From the NCBI RefSeq assembly GCF_965262965.1, contig NZ_OZ253573.1:434001-498000 (forward strand): a stretch of DNA of 64,000 nucleotides. Direction: 5' to 3'. A model generated the notes under the pieces. That model worked only from the letters and a program-made list of their open reading frames with translations. It did no database searches and was not told the DNA's origin. This document shows positions 43,417-52,023 of the stretch, piece by piece (position 1 is the first letter of the stretch; each line of letters starts with the position of its first letter). This DNA is from Poriferisodalis sp965262965. GTDB taxonomy: Bacteria; Actinomycetota; Acidimicrobiia; Acidimicrobiales; Poriferisodalaceae. Position numbers and translations under genes: made by a program.

Positions 43417-43439
43417 GCGGATCCATCGCGGCGCTGGGG

Positions 43440-43513
43440 TGGGCGCTGCAGGACTCGAACCTGCGACCCCCTCCTTGTAAGGGAGGTGCTCTCGCCAGCT
43501 GAGCTAAGCGCCC
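43440..43513 (-). tRNA. tRNA-Val (anticodon TAC)
   Basis: 74-nt cloverleaf: acceptor GGGCGCT/AGCGCCC, D-arm GCTC/GAGC, anticodon stem CCTCC with loop CTTACAA, T-arm GCAGG-TTCGAGT-CCTGC, discriminator A. Anticodon TAC reads GUA (and GUG by wobble). The CCA end is not encoded. Confidence 0.95.
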
Positions 43514-43534
43514 CCGTCGGCCGGGTCTCGCAGG

Positions 43535-44287
43535 CTACCGGTGGTCGTCGCGCCCGAAGCCGTCGAGCAGGCTTGCCAGTTGCGCTGTGCTCGTGGCGAT
43601 CGGTCCCCGGCGCTGGCGGTGCTCGAGGTAGAACAGCTCCCTGCCGTGCGTCTCGCCGGTCCACGCTCCCGCCTCGGCGCAGATCAGCACCCCAGCGGCA
43701 TAGTCCCAGACGCCATGGTTGGAGTTGAGATCGATGTAGGCGTCGAGACGCCCGCATGCGACGGCGCAAAGGTCCAGCGCGGCCGACCCGAGAACTCGGA
43801 CTTGCCAACCGGGCAATTCGGGGCCGGGGCGTCCGGAGACACCGATGATCGCTCGCTCGAGTCCGGTGCAATTGCTTGGGCTGATCCGGTGGCCGTCACA
43901 GTGTGCGCCTCCGCCGGACGTTGCGGTGAATTCCTCGCCCGAGACGAGGTGGCGTACAAGACCTGCCACTGGCGTGAGACCGTCGACGACGCAGAGGCTG
44001 ATGCAGTAGTGCGGGATGCGCCGTGAGGCATTGGTGGAGCCGTCGACAGGGTCCACGATGACGGTCTCGCTTCGGCGACCGCGGCGGAGACCGGATTCCT
44101 CGCTCAGAATCCCCACTCCAGCCGGTACCAACACCCCCAGCGCCGCTGCGTCCGCCACTTGGTCCAGGGCGTATTGATCCGGCCGATCTCCCCGGTCCTT
44201 CCAGCGTTCAAACCCCGAAAGCGCAGCGACCACCGCATCAGCCGTCCGTCGGAGCAATTCGAGCCAGTCAGGTACCACAGCAGTCAC
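43535..44287 (-). CDS. inositol-monophosphatase-family phosphatase
   Basis: 250-residue Mg-dependent phosphatase of the IMPase/FBPase/CysQ superfamily. The metal motifs are there: EESG near residue 63, DPVDGSTN at 79-86 and a late GVWDYAAGVLICAEAGA. The GTG at 44287 is the most consistent start. Members hydrolyse inositol phosphate, histidinol phosphate or 3'-phosphoadenosine phosphate; the sequence does not settle which. The gene lies 21 bp from the tRNA-Val gene on the same strand. Confidence 0.88.
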   Translation of the reverse strand: MTAVVPDWLELLRRTADAVVAALSGFERWKDRGDRPDQYALDQVADAAALGVLVPAGVGILSEESGLRRGRRSETVIVDPVDGSTNASRRIPHYCISLCVVDGLTPVAGLVRHLVSGEEFTATSGGGAHCDGHRISPSNCTGLERAIIGVSGRPGPELPGWQVRVLGSAALDLCAVACGRLDAYIDLNSNHGVWDYAAGVLICAEAGAWTGETHGRELFYLEHRQRRGPIATSTAQLASLLDGFGRDDHR

Positions 44288-44487
44288 GAGCCGTTCCCAT
44301 GAGGCGTCGGCCGCTGCCCGGGGGATGCACCGTACCTGTGCACGTGGAGCGTTACCGATGACATCTGGCGCAGACTACCGACGGCTCTCGACTGCATTTT
44401 CCGTCGTCATGCTGATTCGCGGGCCGCACCGGAGCGACGGCGATATAACCTCCGCGCGTCGTCACCGCGACAACACGGGAGCGTTCG

Positions 44488-45057
44488 ATGGCAGCGATCG
44501 ACATCACCGGCTACGTCGCGAGCCTCAAGGATCACGCCCACGCCCACGGATTCCACATCCATGATGAGCGACAGTTCATCGAGACGTACAGCCTCCGCCA
44601 GACATGGGAAGTGGATCTTCACCCTGCAGAGGCATGTGGCGGGCCATTGGATCTGCACCTGACGCTCGAGGCCGACCCGCGCACGCTGCTGTCGTTCGAG
44701 GACGTGCTGTGGTCACTGCCCGAGGACGACCTGCCTCCCGACGAGTACTGGCTGCCGCTCACCTTCACCTGGGCGCTTCCGCCGGTCGACGACAGCCCCA
44801 ACATGCTCGTTCTCGCCACTGATCTGGCCGGTCTCGGCGGAACCGCACTGCCAGTCGAGGTCTCTGCCATCGATTCGCTGATTTCGGTTACCGATCCCAC
44901 CAAGCGAACGCTGATGATCGTCGCCCGCAAGGAGTTGTCGCTTCAGGCGCTGCTCCAAGGCGAAGACGACATGTGCCAGCCGTTCGATCTCTGCGCCAAG
45001 ATCTGCGACTACCTCCTGCACCACGCCCAAGACTGGTACGAATCCGAATCGGCGTGA
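44488..45057 (+). CDS. conserved-looking hypothetical protein
   Basis: 189-residue acidic protein, no family recognised. It has no signal or membrane segment. It contains several Trp/Leu-rich strands (YWLPLTFTWALPPVDDS) and ends with DYLLHHAQDWYESESA. GGGAGC precedes ATG 44488. It is convergent with the dipeptide ABC operon and stands alone. About 200 bp of spacer before it shows no other gene. Confidence 0.6.
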   Translation: MAAIDITGYVASLKDHAHAHGFHIHDERQFIETYSLRQTWEVDLHPAEACGGPLDLHLTLEADPRTLLSFEDVLWSLPEDDLPPDEYWLPLTFTWALPPVDDSPNMLVLATDLAGLGGTALPVEVSAIDSLISVTDPTKRTLMIVARKELSLQALLQGEDDMCQPFDLCAKICDYLLHHAQDWYESESA

Positions 45058-45084
45058 GAGCGAGGGCTGCGGCTGCCGCGGTCG

Positions 45085-46185
45085 TCAGGCTGCGTTGATG
45101 ACGACGCCGGTTTCGCTGACTCGGCCGGACGCTATGTTGCGTTCGAGCGCCTCGGCGGCCTCGTGCGAGCCGACGGGATAGAAGCAGCGGTACAGGTGCT
45201 GGGTGGTCGCTTCGTCAGGGTGTGACGCAGCGGCAGGCATCAACGCCGGCTCCTCCGCCACGCAAAGGTCCTGGGCGTACTTGCAGCGCGGCGCGAACTT
45301 GCAACCAGGTCCGAGACGGGTCATCTCAGGCGGACGACCGCCGATGATCTCCAAGCGCGTGTGACTGTCGTCACTGACCTTCGGGATAGAGCGCATCAAC
45401 GCCTCGGTGTAGGGCATCCGCATGTCGCGGAACAGCGTCGCTGTGGGTGCGCGTTCGACAATGCGGCCTGCATACATCACGACGATCTCGTCAGTGCGCC
45501 CTGCGACCACCCCAAGGTCGTGAGTGATGAGCATGAGTGACATATCGCGCTCGGCCCGCTGCGCCTCCAGCAAATCCAGGATCTGCGCCTGCACGGTGAC
45601 GTCGAGCGCGGTCGTGGGCTCATCTGCGATGAGCAGGCGAGGGCTGCACGCCAATGCGATGGCGATCACGATGCGCTGGCGCATGCCGCCCGACATCTGG
45701 TGGGGATACTCGTCGATGCGGCGCTGCGGCTCCGGTATGCCAACCTCGTCGAGCAGCTCGAGCGCAGCCGCCCGCGCCGCCTTCGCCGAAATGCTGCGAT
45801 GCACTCGCAGGCCCTCGCCGACTTGCCGCCCGATCTTCATCACCGGGTTCAGCGAGCCGAGCGGATCTTGGAAGACCATCGCTATCTGCGGTCCCCACAA
45901 GTCGAGGAGGTCTCGCCGCGACAACGACATCATGTCGATGCCGTCGAAGAGCACCTTGCCGCTTGTCGTCACCTTCGACTTCGGCAACAGCCGCATGATC
46001 GACCGCGACATGACCGACTTCCCGGAGCCGGACTCGCCCACAACGCCCAGCCGTGAGCCCAACCGGACTTCGAGGTCCACACCGTCTACTGCGGTGAGGG
46101 GACCCGAGGGTGTGTCAAATGTCGTCCGAAGCCCCGAGACCTCAAGCAAGGGCCGCCCGGATCCGCGGGGCGTCGCCTCGCTCAT
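45085..46185 (-). CDS. dppD: oligopeptide/dipeptide ABC transporter ATPase DppD-like
   Basis: 366-residue ATPase: Walker A GESGSGKS, Q-loop VFQDPLGSLNPV, signature MSGGMRQR, Walker B LLIADEPTTALD, and a C-terminal oligopeptide-transporter cysteine region (CKFAPRCKYAQDLC) that may bind an Fe-S cluster. I start at ATG 46185, whose A overlaps the stop of dppF (ATGA); a much longer open frame upstream is only the antisense of dppF. Last gene of the operon dppB-dppC-dppF-dppD. Confidence 0.9.
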   Translation of the reverse strand: MSEATPRGSGRPLLEVSGLRTTFDTPSGPLTAVDGVDLEVRLGSRLGVVGESGSGKSVMSRSIMRLLPKSKVTTSGKVLFDGIDMMSLSRRDLLDLWGPQIAMVFQDPLGSLNPVMKIGRQVGEGLRVHRSISAKAARAAALELLDEVGIPEPQRRIDEYPHQMSGGMRQRIVIAIALACSPRLLIADEPTTALDVTVQAQILDLLEAQRAERDMSLMLITHDLGVVAGRTDEIVVMYAGRIVERAPTATLFRDMRMPYTEALMRSIPKVSDDSHTRLEIIGGRPPEMTRLGPGCKFAPRCKYAQDLCVAEEPALMPAAASHPDEATTQHLYRCFYPVGSHEAAEALERNIASGRVSETGVVINAA

Positions 46186-47897
46186 GACGCTGTCCCGACG
46201 GGCGATGCAGCCACTGCGGTTGGCGGCGCCGGCTCGCCCACAAGCGGCGTGTGACAGGCAACGAAGCGGCCGGGCGCTATCTCGCGCATCTCCGGCTCCT
46301 CGTCCGCGCAACGCTGCGCTGCCAGCGGGCAGCGGGTCCGGAAGCGGCAGCCCGACGGAGGCGACAGCGGAGACGGCAGTTCGCCGCCGATCTTGCTGCT
46401 GTCCCCGATGGGGGTCTCGGGGTCCGGATGAGGGATGGCCGCCAACAGCAGGTCGGTATACGGATGTGCCGGTTGGGAATACAGCGGGCCAGGTTCGCTG
46501 ACTTCGCAAAGCTTGCCGAGGTACATCACCGCCACGCGGTCGCTCACGTTCTTGACCACAGCCAAGTCGTGCGCGATGAACACCAGCGTGAGCCCCATCA
46601 GGTTCTTGAGGTCCTCGAGCAGGTTCAGGATCTGCGCCTGAACCGAGACGTCAAGCGCCGAGACCGGCTCATCGCAGATGATCACCTGCGGCACGCTGAC
46701 GAGCGCCCTCGCAATCGAAAGCCGCTGGGCCTGCCCGCCGGAGAACTCCCAGGGGCGCCGGTCCAGCGCATCGTCGGGATTGATCCCGACATAGGTGAGC
46801 ACTTCGCGCACGCGCGGATCTGCTCGTTCGCGCAGTTCTTGCCGGTTGGCGTGATACCGGCGACGAATCCAGACGAACAGCAGCGTGTCGACGACGCCGG
46901 AGGCGACCAGGACAACGAGCTTCGGCGTGTCGTCGAGACCGCCGATGTAGAAGACCTGCAACACGATCATCGCAGCAAGCGACGTCGCAACGGCGCTTGT
47001 TCCAGCCAGTGCAGGTCGAACCAGCGACGCCAGGAGCCACGAGACGAGCACGACCGTGATCGTCCCCAGCAGCCCGGAGTTGACCCAATGTGCCCATCCG
47101 CCAAAGCTCGACCACGTCCGCCACAAAAGGAACGTGCTTGCCGCGGTCGTCGCGACGACGCCGACGAGTCCGACCGAAGTTGGGACCGCGCCGAATTGCC
47201 GTGACATCAAACCGAACGGCAGCATCAACATCAGCAGGACCCACGCGACGCCGAAGACGGCGAACACGGCGCCGGCAGCGAGCGACAGTGCCAGCGCCGG
47301 GAATCCGATGATCGCTGCGGGCACTTCTGTCCACCCCAGCAGACTCTCGGCCGCTCGTTCCTCCACTGTCTCGGAAAGGATCCAGAGCACGAACGCCACT
47401 GACATCGCGAAGCCCAGAATGCGCATCGGCGTTGCCACAAGACTGGCCAAGCGCTGCACGAGCGCTGCGACCTTCTCCTGCCACACCGCAATGGCGGATC
47501 GCCGCGCCAAGTTGTCCACCGCGATGAACAGCGGTTCGGCCACGATGTCTCGCACCGTGCGCCTCGGATTCAGCGAAGAAATCGGGTCCTGGTAGATCAT
47601 CTGCAACCGCGGGCGAATGAGCCGCATCGCCTCGTCGTCGAGGTCGGTCAACTCTTGGCCGCCGAGCTGCACCGAACCCGAGGTGGGCCTCGGCAGCTGC
47701 AGCATCGCCCTGCCGGTCGTGCTCTTGCCGCAGCCGGATTCGCCGACAAGGCCGAGTGTCTCGCCCTCCATGATGTCCAGCGACACCCCGGACACGGCAT
47801 ACACCGTGCGACCGCCGGCCGCCGGAAACTCCACCACCATGTCTCGTGCGCTGACGAGTGCGTTGGGACGCAGATGGGCGTTGCCGCGCCCGGCCAT
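46182..47897 (-). CDS. dppF: peptide ABC transporter ATPase DppF-like with a membrane-spanning insertion
   Basis: 571 residues, against about 330 for an ordinary DppF. Walker A GESGCGKST at 52-60, Q-loop Gln103 in MIYQDPISSLNPR, then an insertion from about 125 to 355, and only afterwards the signature FSGGQAQR (385-392), Walker B VIICDEP (405-411), D-loop and His443. The C-terminal cysteines (CRFRTRCPLAAQRC) of DppF are kept. The insertion holds about seven hydrophobic segments (157-175, 193-211, 212-229, 241-259, 274-293, 302-320, 326-345), and it replaces part of the helical subdomain that touches the permeases. The frame is intact, and codon use matches the flanks, so it is not a chance fusion. 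Overlaps dppC by one base and dppD by four. Confidence 0.88.
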   Translation of the reverse strand: MAGRGNAHLRPNALVSARDMVVEFPAAGGRTVYAVSGVSLDIMEGETLGLVGESGCGKSTTGRAMLQLPRPTSGSVQLGGQELTDLDDEAMRLIRPRLQMIYQDPISSLNPRRTVRDIVAEPLFIAVDNLARRSAIAVWQEKVAALVQRLASLVATPMRILGFAMSVAFVLWILSETVEERAAESLLGWTEVPAAIIGFPALALSLAAGAVFAVFGVAWVLLMLMLPFGLMSRQFGAVPTSVGLVGVVATTAASTFLLWRTWSSFGGWAHWVNSGLLGTITVVLVSWLLASLVRPALAGTSAVATSLAAMIVLQVFYIGGLDDTPKLVVLVASGVVDTLLFVWIRRRYHANRQELRERADPRVREVLTYVGINPDDALDRRPWEFSGGQAQRLSIARALVSVPQVIICDEPVSALDVSVQAQILNLLEDLKNLMGLTLVFIAHDLAVVKNVSDRVAVMYLGKLCEVSEPGPLYSQPAHPYTDLLLAAIPHPDPETPIGDSSKIGGELPSPLSPPSGCRFRTRCPLAAQRCADEEPEMREIAPGRFVACHTPLVGEPAPPTAVAASPVGTAS

Positions 47898-48727
47898 CAG
47901 AGGACCGATTCCCTCGGCTCGAAGTGCTGTTGGAGCTTGTCGCCGACAAAGTTCAGCGCCAGCACGGTGACGAACATCGTGATTGCGGGCATCAGGCTGA
48001 TATGGGCCGCAACATCGAGGTTCGTGCGCCCTTTGCTGATCATGTCGCCCCAGGTCGGCGTCGGAGGCGGCACGCTGAGGCCCAAGAAGGCGACGGCACC
48101 TTCTACGACGATGAGGCCGGCCATGATGATCAGCGAATAGCTGATCAACGAAGGCGCCACATTCGGCAGTACCTCGCGGAACAGCACTCTGCCGTCACGC
48201 GCACCCAGCGTGCGCGCCGCAAGCACGAAGTCCTGCCCCGCCCACGTCAGCGTCGCTGCGCGCACCACCCTGGCTATCGGCGCAATGGACAACAGCACAA
48301 AGGTGAAGATCAGAATGAAGACTCGGCGCTGAGCCTTCGAATCCAGGAACAGCACCAGCGCAAGGAACAGGATCAGCGGTGGGATCACAATCGTGGCGCT
48401 CAACGTGGCAGTGAGCCAACGATCGATCCGGCCACCGTAGTAGCCCGAGACCAAGCCCAGTAATCCACCGATCGTCAACGCGAGCATCGTCCCGACGGTC
48501 GAGATCACCAAGCTCACTTGGGCCCCGTAGATCACGCGGCTGAACACGTCCCGGCCGACCGCATCATTGCCGAACCAGTACGTCAGGCTGGGACCTGACT
48601 TCGAGGTGCCTGCGAAGGTCTCCGCGGGATGCTTGAGAGGCAGCACGTCGGCGAAGATCGCCGCGAGGCCCAAGACCGCCAGAAACACGACAGCCAGCCA
48701 GAAAAAGAACCCGAGTCGTTTACCCAC
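47897..48727 (-). CDS. dppC: peptide ABC transporter permease DppC-like
   Basis: 276-residue permease with the DppC pattern: a first helix, then WFGNDAVGRDVFSRVIYG, then five helices with the coupling loop AARTLGARDGRVLFREVLPN. Length is normal. Its TGA overlaps the dppF ATG by one base, and its start overlaps dppB by 8 bp. Confidence 0.92.
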   Translation of the reverse strand: MGKRLGFFFWLAVVFLAVLGLAAIFADVLPLKHPAETFAGTSKSGPSLTYWFGNDAVGRDVFSRVIYGAQVSLVISTVGTMLALTIGGLLGLVSGYYGGRIDRWLTATLSATIVIPPLILFLALVLFLDSKAQRRVFILIFTFVLLSIAPIARVVRAATLTWAGQDFVLAARTLGARDGRVLFREVLPNVAPSLISYSLIIMAGLIVVEGAVAFLGLSVPPPTPTWGDMISKGRTNLDVAAHISLMPAITMFVTVLALNFVGDKLQQHFEPRESVL

Positions 48728-49859
48728 GCGCAGCGACCTCCCTGCCGCGCAGCCGTGGATCGAGCGCGAGATACAGGAAATCGGACATGGTCAGCACGAC
48801 GATGAACAGCGCCGAGATGACCAGCACCCCGCCTTGTACCGCTATGAAGTCGCGCTGGGTCACGCCCAGGAAGATGTAGGCGCCGACGCCGGGAATCGTG
48901 AAGATGAACTCGATGATCAGTGCTCCGCCGATCAGCAAGCCGACGGTAAGCCCGACGACGGTCAGCAGGGTGAAGCTCGACGGCCGCAGAGCATGGCGCC
49001 ACAGGATGCGACGCGTTGGCAGGCCTTTGCTGCGAGCAAGATCGATGAATGGCAGCCGCAGCGTTCCGATCATGTCCGATCGCAACAGGCGCATGAACAC
49101 GGCCGCCTGCCCCATCGCCAACGACAGAGAGGGCAACGCCAAGTGCTTGAAATGGAGCACTGGGTCATCGCCCAATGGCACGTAGCGGGCTGCGGGCAAG
49201 GCATGGAAACCGACTTCGTTGCCGAACACGCTCAGACCGCCGACAGCAAAGAACAGCACCAAGAGCACCGCCATCACATAGTTCGGCGTTGCGAGAAACC
49301 CGAGCATCACATTGTTGATGCCGCGGTCTGTCGACGTGCCCTGGCGATACCCGGCCCAGATTCCCAGAGGCAGTGACACGACCAAGGCGATGATGACTGA
49401 GTAGGTCATCAACTGCAAGGTCGGCGTCATCGAGCGAGAGATCCCGTCGGCGACTTCCTCACGCAGCACGATCGAGTTGCCGAGATCGCCCAGCACAACG
49501 CCGCCGAGCCAGTCTCCATACCGATTGAAGAACGGCTGGTCCAAACCGAGTTCAGTCCGGACGATCTCGATCTGGTCGGGCGTCGCCGCCGGACCCAGGA
49601 GGTTGATGGCCGGATCGCCGGGCAAGCTCGCCATCAGCGCGAAGACGACGAACGACACCAGGACCAGCACGGGAATCAAGGCCGCGAGCCGGCGCACCGC
49701 GTAGCGGCCGTCGGCGATCGCTGCGCCCAGCGTCCCGATGCCGACCAGCACGCCGAACGTCCAGCTGAACGGCGGCCGCCAGAACCACGCCCACGCGACT
49801 GTCGCTACGAGGGCGACGGCGACGATGCGCCCGAGCTGATCACGTACGGCTTGTTTCAT
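48720..49859 (-). CDS. dppB: peptide ABC transporter permease DppB-like with extra N-terminal membrane segments
   Basis: 379 residues, about 60 longer than most DppB proteins. Two extra hydrophobic segments (about 11-28 and 33-48) precede the usual first helix at RRLAALIPVLVLVSFVVFAL. After that the canonical pattern follows: LPGDPAINLLG, LGLDQPFFNRYGDWLGG and the coupling loop ARSKGLPTRRILWRHALRP. First gene of the operon; ATG 49859, just after the stop of the binding-protein gene. Confidence 0.9.
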   Translation of the reverse strand: MKQAVRDQLGRIVAVALVATVAWAWFWRPPFSWTFGVLVGIGTLGAAIADGRYAVRRLAALIPVLVLVSFVVFALMASLPGDPAINLLGPAATPDQIEIVRTELGLDQPFFNRYGDWLGGVVLGDLGNSIVLREEVADGISRSMTPTLQLMTYSVIIALVVSLPLGIWAGYRQGTSTDRGINNVMLGFLATPNYVMAVLLVLFFAVGGLSVFGNEVGFHALPAARYVPLGDDPVLHFKHLALPSLSLAMGQAAVFMRLLRSDMIGTLRLPFIDLARSKGLPTRRILWRHALRPSSFTLLTVVGLTVGLLIGGALIIEFIFTIPGVGAYIFLGVTQRDFIAVQGGVLVISALFIVVLTMSDFLYLALDPRLRGREVAARG

Positions 49860-49899
49860 CTGGCCCAGTGAGTGACCCGCGTCGCCGTTCGGTGTGCGT

Positions 49900-51924
49900 T
49901 CAACGGTGACACTTGCCTTCCGTGCACCAGATTTGGGTCATGTGGTGCTTGCCCGAGATCACCGGGAACACGTTCTCATCGTTGCCCGGGATCGCCAAGT
50001 CGGTCAGATTCTGCACCCTCGGGTTGGCGACGATTCCCCACAGCGTCCAGTGGGTCCAGAAATTCCAGACATTGCGTCCGAACGCCCGGTTCACATCTTC
50101 AGCAGCCGCTTGGCGGGCAGCTGGGTCGGGGTTGTGCCGGATGACCTGGAATGCCGCATCGATCTCAGGATCCTGGAAACGTCCGAAGTTCAGCGCAAGC
50201 TCGGGAACTGTGGGATCGATCGGGCTCGCGGTCGACGAACTCCACCAGAACCATTGCTCTACGGGATCCACACCGCCGTGGTTGCGCCAACTCTTCATCT
50301 GGTAGACGCCGGCCAGAGCCAGGTTGATGTACTGACCCTGTTCGATCGGTTGGATCGACACCGCGAGCTCTTCACCGAAGACTTCGCTCCACATCGCAAC
50401 AACGAGTTCGTTCGACTCGACGTTGAAGGTGTCGTTGGTGGTGTTGAACGAGAACGTCACCGGGTTCTGGCCACTTTCGGCCTTGCACTGCTCGAATTCG
50501 GTCCGCGCTGCCTGCGGATCGTAGGAGGGGTAGCCGCTGTCTTCAAGGTAGCCCACGCTGCCGGGAGGGAACGGTCCGTTTGCCACGTTCACGAGGCCCT
50601 GATGACGTTCGTCGACGAAACGCTCGCCGTCGAATGCGTGCGCGAGCGCCTTGCGGCAACTCAGGTGAACGAGCGGATTCGCCCTGTTGAGCCCGAGCGG
50701 ATCCATCGCAATCGGTTCTTCTGTGCCGCGCACGAATGACAGCACCGGATTCACCCCGGACGCCACGTTGATGATGCTGTGGCTGGTCTCGCCGTAGTCG
50801 TTCGCCTGCAACAGGACAAAGTCCTCGTCACCCTCGTACTTGGCGATTTCGTCAGCGTTTGACGTGTGGATGATGTCGAACTGCCCGGCCTTCAGCCCGT
50901 TCGAGCGACCTTGAATGTCGACCGCCACCACGAACTCGATCTCATCGAGATAGGGAAATTCCTCGCCGGTGATGCCGTTGGGGCCACGCCAGTAGTCAGG
51001 GTTCCGCTCAGCGATGAAGCTGTTGCCGTTGCCCGGCGTATAGCTCACGAACTTGAACGCGCCCAGCCCGACTGGTGCTGCGGGATTGCCCGTCGCCGCC
51101 GCCTTGCCCGCCGCCTTCATCTCCGCGGACAGCGGCGAGGCCGGCGACACGTACAACGGATTGTTCGGCAGCGTCTCCAGCCATGCCGGAGAGAACATGA
51201 AACCGCATGACTCGGCACGCAAGCCTGGCGAGAGGCTGGTGGCTGCCGACAAACCGAACGTGACGGTCACCGTTTGGCCGTCACCCACGATGTCGTCGAC
51301 GCCCAAGAACGCCGGACCAGTCAGCTGGCTGAGCCGGCAGAGGTTGATGTTGTAGGCCACCGCCTCGCCGGTCAATGGCGTTCCGTCGTGGAAGAAGATC
51401 CCGTCACGGATCGTCATCGTCCACTCCGTGAAGTCCTCGTTGTGCGTCTCGGACTCCACCAAGTACCCAACGATGTCACCGTCGGCGTCGGTGACGTAGA
51501 GCGAGTCGCTGACTGCGCGCATGATCATCCGGCAGCTGATCGCGCAAGATGATGCGTAGGGCGTGAACGGATTGGCCGTGTCGGCCTCGATGGCGTACAC
51601 CAGCCTGCCGCCATGAGTCGGGCCGCTGCCGACCTCTCGGGTGTCTTCGCCTGTTGCCTCGCCGGCCTCGCGTGCTTCAACCACCTCTTGCTGGGCGGGA
51701 TCGTCGGTTACGGGAGCCGGAGCGGACGTGGACTCGGGTTCGGGAGTTGCGCCCGTGCCCTCGTCAGCGGGGCTGTCGCTTCCGCCGCACGCAACAGCAG
51801 CCAATGCGAACGTCGCGGACACAGCAACACAGCCCAGCTGCCATCGGACCGCCACCGCCCGAGCCGGGGCGCGGCGCTCGTTGCGGATTCTGCTGCCAAC
51901 ACGCCCCGTCTGGCATGACTGCAT
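49900..51924 (-). CDS. dppA1: peptide-binding lipoprotein DppA-like, copy 1
   Basis: 674-residue class C solute-binding protein. Lipobox LAAVACGG after an Arg-rich signal start, Glu/Pro/Thr-rich spacer, then the DppA/OppA fold (GGRLVYAIEADTANPFTPY, FFHDGTPLTGEAVAYNINL). It is about 130 residues longer than most DppA proteins, in the central region. It lies 40 bp upstream of dppB on the same strand and probably shares its transcript. Very close paralogue of the next gene. Confidence 0.9.
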   Translation of the reverse strand: MQSCQTGRVGSRIRNERRAPARAVAVRWQLGCVAVSATFALAAVACGGSDSPADEGTGATPEPESTSAPAPVTDDPAQQEVVEAREAGEATGEDTREVGSGPTHGGRLVYAIEADTANPFTPYASSCAISCRMIMRAVSDSLYVTDADGDIVGYLVESETHNEDFTEWTMTIRDGIFFHDGTPLTGEAVAYNINLCRLSQLTGPAFLGVDDIVGDGQTVTVTFGLSAATSLSPGLRAESCGFMFSPAWLETLPNNPLYVSPASPLSAEMKAAGKAAATGNPAAPVGLGAFKFVSYTPGNGNSFIAERNPDYWRGPNGITGEEFPYLDEIEFVVAVDIQGRSNGLKAGQFDIIHTSNADEIAKYEGDEDFVLLQANDYGETSHSIINVASGVNPVLSFVRGTEEPIAMDPLGLNRANPLVHLSCRKALAHAFDGERFVDERHQGLVNVANGPFPPGSVGYLEDSGYPSYDPQAARTEFEQCKAESGQNPVTFSFNTTNDTFNVESNELVVAMWSEVFGEELAVSIQPIEQGQYINLALAGVYQMKSWRNHGGVDPVEQWFWWSSSTASPIDPTVPELALNFGRFQDPEIDAAFQVIRHNPDPAARQAAAEDVNRAFGRNVWNFWTHWTLWGIVANPRVQNLTDLAIPGNDENVFPVISGKHHMTQIWCTEGKCHR

Positions 51925-52023
51925 CGTCGGTTGACCCCCCGCGCCTGACCCCGCCACCCCGCGCGCAAGCTACTAGCCCGCGTCAGCGCCAAGTGTCGTC
52001 TTCGGAACGACGCTGCGTCGTGT

